From contig JAFZRD010000209.1 in NCBI GenBank assembly GCA_017620055.1, forward strand, positions 1 to 7,922: a stretch of 7,922 nucleotides of DNA, given 5' to 3'. Both the position numbers and the translations under genes were made by a program. Positions 1 through 5,746 of the stretch are shown here, in pieces. Position 1 is the first letter of the stretch; the number at the start of each line of letters is the position of its first letter. Origin of the DNA: Lachnospiraceae bacterium. GTDB lineage: Bacteria; Bacillota_A; Clostridia; Lachnospirales; Lachnospiraceae. Below the pieces are notes generated by a model. It worked only from the letters and a program-made list of their open reading frames with translations. It was not told the origin of the DNA and ran no database searches.

Positions 1-833
1 AGAATGAACTGGCCCGTCAGAAGGAGAAGGACAGATTCCTTCTCGAGCAGAAGGACGAGCAGATCGCATATTACAAAGATCTGAAGACAAAGCTTTCAAC
101 GAAGATGGTCGGAGAGTCTCTCGAGAGGTTCTGCGAGACCGAATTCGAAAAGCTCCGTGCGGCTGCTTTCAGGAATGCCGAGTTTGGCAAGGATAACGAT
201 GCCAGGAGCGGGAGTAAGGGAGACTTCATATTCCGTGAGGCGGATGAGAACGGTGTCGAGTTCATATCAATAATGTTCGAGATGAAGAACGAGATGGACG
301 AGACCGCGACCAAGCATAAGAACGAGGATTTCTTCAAGGAACTCGATAAGGACAGGAAAGAGAAGAACTGTGAATATGCGGTGCTCGTATCACTCCTTGA
401 GAGCGACAGTGAGCTGTACAATGCCGGTATAGTCGACGTGTCGCATCTGTACGACAAGATGTATGTCGTGCGGCCACAGTGCTTCATACCGATAATAACG
501 CTCCTTCGAAATGCCGCGATGAACTCTCTTGAATACAAGCAGGAGCTTGCGTTCATCAGGAATCAGGATATCGATATCTCGAACTTCGAGGACAGCCTGA
601 TAAACTTCAAGAATGATTTTTCCCGCAATTACGATCTCGCGCATTCGCATTTCGACAAGGCGATCGACGAGATAGACAAGACGATACAGCATCTGGAGAA
701 AGTGAAGAAGGAGCTGCTCGGATCCGACAATCAGCTGCGGATCGCGAACGGTAAGGTCGAAGATATAAGCATCAAGAAACTGACCAGAAACAATCCCACG
801 ATGAAAGAAAAATTCGAGGCGCTGAAGAAATGA
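1..833 (+). CDS. DUF2130 family protein, C-terminal part (5' end outside window)
   Basis: The frame is open from the left edge (first full codon at base 3) to a TGA at 831-833, giving 276 visible residues. An internal ATG at 105 is not the start, because the family pattern continues upstream of it (a charged, Lys/Glu-rich coiled-coil stretch ending in YYKDLKTKLSTKMVGESLE). The rest matches my memory of the DUF2130 domain: GSKGDFIFRE, then ISIMFEMKNEMDETATKHKN, FFKELDKDRKEKNCEYAVLV, GIVDVSHLYDKMYVVRP and IPIITLLRNAA. Members are cytosolic, usually around 400-450 residues, with an N-terminal coiled coil and no established function. The pattern of acidic residues followed by FEMKNE has been likened to nuclease-type cores, but I cannot assign an activity. 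A second helical, Lys/Glu-rich segment follows near the C-terminus (ending in KEKFEALKK). The gene converges on the hybrid kinase, and its stop codon lies inside the terminator hairpin. Confidence 0.9.
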   Translation, partial: NELARQKEKDRFLLEQKDEQIAYYKDLKTKLSTKMVGESLERFCETEFEKLRAAAFRNAEFGKDNDARSGSKGDFIFREADENGVEFISIMFEMKNEMDETATKHKNEDFFKELDKDRKEKNCEYAVLVSLLESDSELYNAGIVDVSHLYDKMYVVRPQCFIPIITLLRNAAMNSLEYKQELAFIRNQDIDISNFEDSLINFKNDFSRNYDLAHSHFDKAIDEIDKTIQHLEKVKKELLGSDNQLRIANGKVEDISIKKLTRNNPTMKEKFEALKK

Positions 834-852
834 CCGGCGCCTCTTTTTATTT
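816..852. terminator. Probable bidirectional intrinsic terminator between convergent genes
   Basis: GAGGCGC at 816-822 pairs perfectly with GCGCCTC at 837-843 around a 14-base loop. On the + strand the stem is followed at once by TTTTTATTT (844-852), ending the DUF2130 transcript. On the - strand the same stem is followed by GAATTTTTCTTT (815 down to 804), so it could also stop the kinase transcript, with a tract offset by three bases. The DUF2130 stop codon sits in the loop and the kinase stop codon sits in the + strand T-tract. The 14-base loop is longer than usual, which lowers efficiency somewhat. Two-way action is inferred from sequence only. Confidence 0.7.
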
Positions 853-3057
853 CTGAACTTTGTCTTTTGGAAGGAAACGGACGATCATGTCCTCAAGATC
901 GCTGCCGAGCACGGGCTTGGAGAGGTACGCATCAAATCCCGCTTTGAGGTATTCCTGTTCGGCGCCTTCTATGGCATTGGCCGTAAGCACGATGATCGGT
1001 ATATTCGCATTGTGCCCGCCGGCTTCTCTTATCATCTTCATGGCTTCGATCCCGTCGGGATCGGGCATCATATGATCCATCAGTATCAGATCGAAATCCT
1101 GCTCTTTACAAAGCTGCACGGCTATATCGCCGCCTGCGGCAAGCGTTACCGACAGGCCGGTCTTCTTGAGAAGGGAAGCAATGAGCTTTAAGTTAAGATC
1201 GATATCATCGACCGCGAGTATATGAGCATCGGGTGCAAGGAACGATGCCTTGTACCGGTCTGCCTTCGGTACATCCTCATCTGCCATGACAAACCGGCCG
1301 AGAGGCTTCTCGCTTATTATCTTCTGGGGGAGTATGACCGTGAACTCGGAGCCTTTGCCCGGAGTTGATACGACGGTAATGTCGCCGCCCATCATGAACG
1401 CGAGCTGACGGCTGATCGCAAGCCCGAGACCGGTGCCCTCTATGTTCCTGTTGTGATCGAGATCGACACGCTCGAATATCCTGAAGAGCTTTGCTATGTT
1501 CTCTTCGGAAATGCCCTGTCCGGAATCGGTCACGACGAACCTGACCTCACCGTATGATGAAGAGGTGGGTTTCCATTTGACGGCAAGCCTGATGCTGCCT
1601 TCACGCGTGTATTTGATGCTGTTGGTCAGAAGATTGACAAGTATCTGCTTGATACGCTGTGCGTCGCCGTAAAGTTCCTCGGGAAGGTCGTCGGGACATT
1701 CGATGAGTATCGGCAGATCCTTCTGCTGAGCGCGAGATGCGACAAGATGATAGCATTCGCGCATCATCCTGAATATGTTGTAACCTTCGGGAGAGATATC
1801 CATCTTCCCGGATTCGATCCTGGAGAAATCGAGTATGTTGTTGATAAGAGATAAAAGAGCGTCGCCCGAACGCTTTATGTCCTGCGCGTAGCCGATGATG
1901 TCCCAATCCTGCGATTCGCGCAGTATCATCTCGTTCATACCGAGGATGGAGTTGATCGGAGTCCTTATCTCATGCGACATATTGGCAAGGAACATGCTCT
2001 TCGCGTCATTGGCTCTGTTGGCTTCACTCCTTGCCTCCTCAAGACTTTTCATCAGATTCTGGTCCTGCGTTACGTCCTCGAAGAGGAAGAACGATCCGAG
2101 ATCCTGGCCTTTGCTGTTAACACTGTTCCGGTAGTCGACCTTTATGATCATGCGGCTGCCTTTGATCATCATCGGGTGATTTTCGACGAATTCTTTGAGG
2201 TTTGAACGGTCCTTGCCGGTCAGCCAGAGCGAGATCGGGTAATCGTCGAAAGAGAAGCTGTCGATCGACAGATCAAAAAGATCGTGTGCACGTTTGTTGA
2301 TATAGACTATGTTGCGATCACTGTCGAACAGGAACAGACCTTCCTTCATCGAATCCACCGCAAGCTGGAGAGAACTGTTCATGAGCTTTCTCGGGACATA
2401 TGACTGCGAGAAAAAGTACAGTAGTATGCCCGCAAGAGCGTAGAGGAGTACAGACCAGTCGAACGGCAGCAGGAAATACATATAAGCGATGTTGAGAAGT
2501 ACGATCGCGAGGAGCGATACAAGGATCGGAAAGTATTTGAAACGGTAGAATCCGACCGATTTGAAAAGCGATGATGCAAGAAGATACATCGTAAACAGGA
2601 TCGGAAGGTAACACAGCGCCAGGTGTATGTTAAACAGCAGGGCCGGAGTCGTCTGATAGGCAACGGATCCGTCGGCAAGTGTCATCGAATATACCGTGAA
2701 CATGTGCCCGGTCCATACACTTACAAAAAGGCTGAGCGTATCGATTATCGCAATGATACGCCAGCCTGTTCTGAATATGTTCAAAAAGCGGGGCCTGTTC
2801 GTGTATACGAAAGCAAAGAGCAGGAAATAATAAGTGATAAAATCGATGCTCGAAAAGTACAGCGAAAACGCAAGGCCCGTGAGCAGCTCAACGCGTGAGA
2901 CCGCGATGATCAGGTTCGCGAGCACTGCGAAGAACGATGCTATGAAAAGCTTCAGTATCGCGTTCCTGAGGGCATCCTGTTTCCGGATGAGCATCTGTAT
3001 GAATATGAACAGAAGGATATCCGAAAACAATCCGACTGTGAAGAATATCAATCTCAT
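847..3057 (-). CDS. Membrane hybrid sensor histidine kinase, 7TM-PAS-HisKA-HATPase-receiver
   Basis: This 736-residue inner-membrane sensor kinase autophosphorylates on a histidine and passes the phosphate to its own receiver. Residues 1-220 hold about seven hydrophobic helices (near 2-24, 33-53, 63-86, 99-117, 140-164, 175-196, 200-217), resembling the 7TM N-terminal module of histidine kinases. A PAS domain follows at about 225-335 (SMKEGLFLFDSDRNIVYINK), then a coiled linker. HisKA carries the H-box MSHEIRTPINS with His362. The ATPase shows the N-box NLLTNSIKYT (Asn479), G1 DSGQGIS (511-517), the F-box FRIFERVD and G2 GTGLGLAIS (541-549). The receiver (about 612-730) has Asp617/Asp618, phosphoacceptor Asp661 in LILMDHMMPDPDG, Thr692 and Lys714. 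There is no HPt and no DNA-binding or enzymatic output, so a separate HPt protein is expected. The ligand is unknown. It lies 30 bases downstream of the peptidase gene. No Shine-Dalgarno precedes the ATG. Confidence 0.95.
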   Translation of the reverse strand: MRLIFFTVGLFSDILLFIFIQMLIRKQDALRNAILKLFIASFFAVLANLIIAVSRVELLTGLAFSLYFSSIDFITYYFLLFAFVYTNRPRFLNIFRTGWRIIAIIDTLSLFVSVWTGHMFTVYSMTLADGSVAYQTTPALLFNIHLALCYLPILFTMYLLASSLFKSVGFYRFKYFPILVSLLAIVLLNIAYMYFLLPFDWSVLLYALAGILLYFFSQSYVPRKLMNSSLQLAVDSMKEGLFLFDSDRNIVYINKRAHDLFDLSIDSFSFDDYPISLWLTGKDRSNLKEFVENHPMMIKGSRMIIKVDYRNSVNSKGQDLGSFFLFEDVTQDQNLMKSLEEARSEANRANDAKSMFLANMSHEIRTPINSILGMNEMILRESQDWDIIGYAQDIKRSGDALLSLINNILDFSRIESGKMDISPEGYNIFRMMRECYHLVASRAQQKDLPILIECPDDLPEELYGDAQRIKQILVNLLTNSIKYTREGSIRLAVKWKPTSSSYGEVRFVVTDSGQGISEENIAKLFRIFERVDLDHNRNIEGTGLGLAISRQLAFMMGGDITVVSTPGKGSEFTVILPQKIISEKPLGRFVMADEDVPKADRYKASFLAPDAHILAVDDIDLNLKLIASLLKKTGLSVTLAAGGDIAVQLCKEQDFDLILMDHMMPDPDGIEAMKMIREAGGHNANIPIIVLTANAIEGAEQEYLKAGFDAYLSKPVLGSDLEDMIVRFLPKDKVQK

Positions 3058-3073
3058 GATAGATATTGTATCA
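3058..3073 (-). promoter_or_regulatory. Candidate extended -10 element directly before the kinase 1 start
   Basis: On the - strand the bases before the ATG read TGATACAATATCTATC. This is a TGn extended -10 followed by TACAAT (3065-3070), then 7 bases to the start codon. The expected transcription start falls on the A of the ATG, giving a leaderless mRNA. No -35 match is seen at 16-18 bases, but an extended -10 can work without one. The 30-base gap to the peptidase gene has no GGAGG-like sequence, so reinitiation from the upstream transcript would need another mechanism. A chance match in AT-rich sequence is possible. Confidence 0.4.
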
Positions 3074-3087
3074 CATTATCGGTCTGT

Positions 3088-5604
3088 TTACTCTTCGGAT
3101 CCGGAAACTTCATCGGAACCGCCGTCATTGCCGCTGTCTCCGCTATCATCACTTCCGCCGTCATCACCGCCGCCATCGTTACCGCCGTCATCACCGCCGT
3201 CGCTGTCGGGCTCACCGGCAGGCTCGGAAACGGGATCGTTGTATTCGGGAACGATCGCATCTTCCTCGTGAGGAATGATAGTGCAAGGCTCACCTTCGGA
3301 TACGAGCTGATCGGGTACAAGCTCGGGATCAGCGGCGGGCATTTCGGGCTCGATGCCGCTTGCGGGAGGGATAAGTTCGCCGGGTTCCTCAGAGACAGAG
3401 ATCTGCGGCTCCGCAGCGGGTTCTGTTACGACGGGTTCCGTTATCTCAGGTTCGGTCGCCGAAGGCTCAGTCATGCCCGGTTCGCTCACGGCCGCGACGA
3501 CATCTGCTTCCTGAGCTGCCGGAGTAGAGTCGGTTGATTCCGGAGCGGCTTCGACAACCTCGATCGGTCTTGCCGCGTTTGCAAGGCCCTCTTCAGGCTC
3601 ATTCGCATCTTCCGGATCACCTTCAATGTAGTCCCTGGTCCTGCCGCCTGCCGTGTTATATATCTCGTCCACGGTTGATTCGACATATTCTCCCGAATCG
3701 ACTATCGTATAATACGCGCTTTCGGCGGTTCTGTCATGGTCAAGAGGGGAGATTATATGCTGGTCGGAAGAGAGTATGCTGCCGGTGGAAAGATGCGTAT
3801 AATCTCCATCCGCATAGCCCTTATCTTCAAGATAGTTTAAGTAGTAGTTGCAGAATTCCAGGGAGCCGAGGGCGTAAGCGTTATTACCGTATATGGTACG
3901 CGTGTTGCTGTCCTCGTCGTCGCCTGTTATGAACCGGGCAGCAAAGTCTGCGGTACTTTCATAATACGGATTAGCATCATCTGCTCCACGGGATGATATA
4001 TGCTGTATTACGCTGTCAAGACTGTAGCCTTCATGAAGCATGTCGATAATGCGGCCTGTCCCGTATCTGATCAGATCGATATCCACATCGGGATAAACTC
4101 CTCTGTCATAATTCGGAGCCGTTACAACACTGTAACCGTCGCGGACCGCCGCAAGATAACCGAGATAGACTACGGCAAGATAGCCCGACACATATGCACT
4201 GGCTGTGTTCTCTTCATCTGCGGAATGCGACAGGTCGTACCTGTACCCACCCGTAAGATTCTCATCGCTGTATTTTGTGAGTATGCTGTTATTTGAATAC
4301 GGCAGCCTGTAATTGCCGCTTTCACTGTATTCATCTTTGAGGACATATCTGACTTTGTCGTAGTTAAAAACATAGCGAGTGGTATCGCTGAGTTCCTGGA
4401 ACAGATATGACCTGAACTGATATACATTTTCAACCGTGGAAGCGATCCCTTCCATAAACCAGACGGGGTATCTGTCATCGATGCCCATTCCCCGACGCGT
4501 ATAGTCGTACATGAACGCATGCATGAGTTCGTGGACGATCGTATTGTCCAGGTTGTCTTTCTCGCTCTCCTTTATCTGCCAATTGCCGGTATCGGGGTCC
4601 TGCTCCATAAAGGATGAAGTGTCAAGCCCCATGACGTATTCAAATACCGTTCCGCCTTCAGGGATATCGGTATAACCGGCTGAGACATACGCCAGAGCGC
4701 CTGCGGGTGAAGGGTTTGAATCACCGGCTGAGTCGATAACGGCACCGTTCTCATAGTAGATGTACAGACCGATCTGTTTTCCAAGTTCCGATGTTGCGTT
4801 TCTGTACCCTTCAAAGCTGTTTTTCAGGAGGTTGACAGCCTGGGGCTCGAGCTTGTTCTTGATAAGGGTCACAAGTTCATTGAGTGCTTCAAGACCGATC
4901 CTGTCGATCACGTCAGCGGAGCAGTGGATACGTACCTGCTCATAAGGATCGGCGACAGGCTGCGGCTGGGGCGAAGGCGCGGCATGGCCGCCCGCCGGCT
5001 TATCATTATCGTCATCTGCGTGATTTTCCCCGTAGGGGTCTTCGTGTGTGGTATTCTGAGTCCCGTCATGCCCGGGCCAGATCGAGGCGGCCCTGTCAAT
5101 TGAAGCTGAGGATGTGTCGGCATTCGAAGCCTTCGATTCGATATAGGAAGGTATGTATGTTATGTACGTAATACCCGTTGCGGCATCACCTACGAATATG
5201 TACGGCGTGTTACCGAACACCGCACTGAGAAAATCGGGGAGCTTTATTCCGAGGCCCGCTCCCGTTGCTTTTGTACTGATCGTATATCCTTCCGGTACAT
5301 AGAAAGCAAAGCTGGGGTAGTACGTTCTGCCCGGTACGGCTTCATATGCGGTATTGCCGAGATCGTCAACCCATATGACCGGTATTTCCCAGGTCACATT
5401 CTCGTTTGTCCTAACCCTTGCTTTTTGATCGAGAATGCGGCCGGCAACAGGTTTGTCGAGGTCGGTTATCCGAAGCCCGGACAGCTCCTTTGCAGTATTC
5501 TGTGACGTAACGCCTTCCGCGGCATTTACATTCACTATGCCGATCCTGCATGTGAGGATCGCGATGATCATAAGGATAGCAACTGATCTGAATCGTCTTA
5601 ACAT
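3088..5604 (-). CDS. Secreted HExxH (gluzincin-like) metallopeptidase with acidic repetitive tail
   Basis: The 838-residue product is exported. Residues 1-29 are a signal peptide (MLRRFR, then a hydrophobic stretch, with likely cleavage after NVNA). Residues 35-155 look beta-rich and may be a surface-binding module (VTWEIPVIWVDD, then YYPSFAFYVPEGYTIS). A low-complexity linker (about 158-220) is rich in Ser, Asp, His and Pro. The catalytic-looking region is about 225-560: TIVHELMHAF gives zinc ligands His358 and His362 with Glu359 as the general base, and VWFMEGIAS 23 residues later supplies Glu385 as the probable third ligand, the gluzincin arrangement. I cannot name the peptidase family or substrate. 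From about 660 the chain is Glu/Pro-rich and then Gly/Asp-rich to the end, with no LPxTG, membrane anchor or choline-binding repeat, so surface retention is unexplained. AAAAGGAG lies 9 bases before the ATG. It is divergent from kinase 2 and leads into kinase 1. Confidence 0.85.
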   Translation of the reverse strand: MLRRFRSVAILMIIAILTCRIGIVNVNAAEGVTSQNTAKELSGLRITDLDKPVAGRILDQKARVRTNENVTWEIPVIWVDDLGNTAYEAVPGRTYYPSFAFYVPEGYTISTKATGAGLGIKLPDFLSAVFGNTPYIFVGDAATGITYITYIPSYIESKASNADTSSASIDRAASIWPGHDGTQNTTHEDPYGENHADDDNDKPAGGHAAPSPQPQPVADPYEQVRIHCSADVIDRIGLEALNELVTLIKNKLEPQAVNLLKNSFEGYRNATSELGKQIGLYIYYENGAVIDSAGDSNPSPAGALAYVSAGYTDIPEGGTVFEYVMGLDTSSFMEQDPDTGNWQIKESEKDNLDNTIVHELMHAFMYDYTRRGMGIDDRYPVWFMEGIASTVENVYQFRSYLFQELSDTTRYVFNYDKVRYVLKDEYSESGNYRLPYSNNSILTKYSDENLTGGYRYDLSHSADEENTASAYVSGYLAVVYLGYLAAVRDGYSVVTAPNYDRGVYPDVDIDLIRYGTGRIIDMLHEGYSLDSVIQHISSRGADDANPYYESTADFAARFITGDDEDSNTRTIYGNNAYALGSLEFCNYYLNYLEDKGYADGDYTHLSTGSILSSDQHIISPLDHDRTAESAYYTIVDSGEYVESTVDEIYNTAGGRTRDYIEGDPEDANEPEEGLANAARPIEVVEAAPESTDSTPAAQEADVVAAVSEPGMTEPSATEPEITEPVVTEPAAEPQISVSEEPGELIPPASGIEPEMPAADPELVPDQLVSEGEPCTIIPHEEDAIVPEYNDPVSEPAGEPDSDGGDDGGNDGGGDDGGSDDSGDSGNDGGSDEVSGSEE
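3091..3207 (-). repeat. Gly/Asp-rich low-complexity 3' end of the peptidase gene
   Basis: Codons for residues 800-838 consist almost only of Gly, Asp, Ser, Asn and Glu in units such as DDGG, NDGG and SDDSG. On the + strand this appears as short imperfect repeats of ACCGCCGTCATC. The region is prone to slippage and length change. Many acidic side chains so close together could bind divalent cations or simply keep the tail soluble; neither is shown by sequence alone. Long + strand open frames here are shadows of this repeat. Confidence 0.7.
3406..3486 (-). repeat. Pentapeptide-like TEPxx repeat in the peptidase tail
   Basis: Residues 707-733 repeat a five-residue theme (SEPGM, TEPSA, TEPEI, TEPVV, TEPAA), one unit per 15 bases. 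Proline-rich acidic spacers like this are common in secreted or wall-spanning Gram-positive proteins, where they act as extended linkers. The repeat continues more loosely to about residue 765. Confidence 0.65.
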
Positions 5605-5613
5605 ATCGTTCTT

Positions 5614-5621
5614 CTCCTTTT
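5614..5621 (-). promoter_or_regulatory. Strong Shine-Dalgarno of the peptidase gene
   Basis: The - strand reads AAAAGGAG followed by 9 bases and then ATG (5604-5602). This fixes the chosen start, which also opens directly onto a signal peptide. It contrasts with the two kinase genes, where no such site exists. Confidence 0.8.
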
Positions 5622-5697
5622 TATACTCCGCCCTTTAATAGATATAGGAAAACAAAAAACCCCATTTTGTATTATTTCGGCATTTATATACGCAAAC

Positions 5698-5703
5698 ATT
5701 ATA
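5698..5703 (-). promoter_or_regulatory. Candidate -10 (TATAAT) for the peptidase transcript
   Basis: A perfect TATAAT on the - strand would start transcription near 5691 and leave an 87-base leader before the peptidase. No good -35 lies 16-18 bases upstream, and no TGn precedes it, so the promoter is either weak, activator-dependent or a chance match. The leader contains a weak inverted repeat, ACAAAA (5652-5657) with TTTTGT (5665-5670), that could be an operator. The site lies 6 bases from the -35 of the divergent kinase 2 promoter, so the two promoters would share space. Confidence 0.4.
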
Positions 5704-5709
5704 CCGTTC

Positions 5710-5739
5710 TTGACAATTTCGCTGTTTTTATCATAGCAT
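5710..5739 (+). promoter_or_regulatory. Candidate promoter of kinase 2, TTGACA-18-TAGCAT
   Basis: A consensus TTGACA (5710-5715) is followed after 18 bases by TAGCAT (5734-5739), a 4-of-6 match to TATAAT. Seven bases later the ATG begins at 5747, so transcription would start at or one base before the start codon. CATAAT at 5737-5742 is a better -10 by sequence, but its 21-base spacer is too long. No ribosome binding site is present. Confidence 0.5.
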
Positions 5740-5746
5740 AATCTAC

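Noticed and set aside
105..107. ATG at 105 as the start of the DUF2130 gene
   Set aside because: The frame is open to the window edge, and family-like sequence (YYKDLKTKLSTK) precedes this ATG, so it is an internal methionine.
71..556. 161-residue open frame on the - strand, Ser/Leu-rich
   Set aside because: It is antisense to the well-conserved DUF2130 coding sequence, and its composition is that of a shadow frame.
3118..3207. CRISPR-like or mobile-element repeat array
   Set aside because: The units are short, imperfect and in frame with Gly/Asp codons; there are no spacers and no nearby cas genes.
2834..3271. 145-residue + strand frame with a Pro/Ser-rich end
   Set aside because: It is the antisense reading of the Gly/Asp repeat of the peptidase and the kinase 1 N-terminus. 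No ribosome site or domain was seen.
3534..3932. 132-residue + strand frame, Arg/Cys/Pro-rich
   Set aside because: It is a shadow of the peptidase frame. Its composition is typical of an antisense frame in GC-balanced coding sequence.
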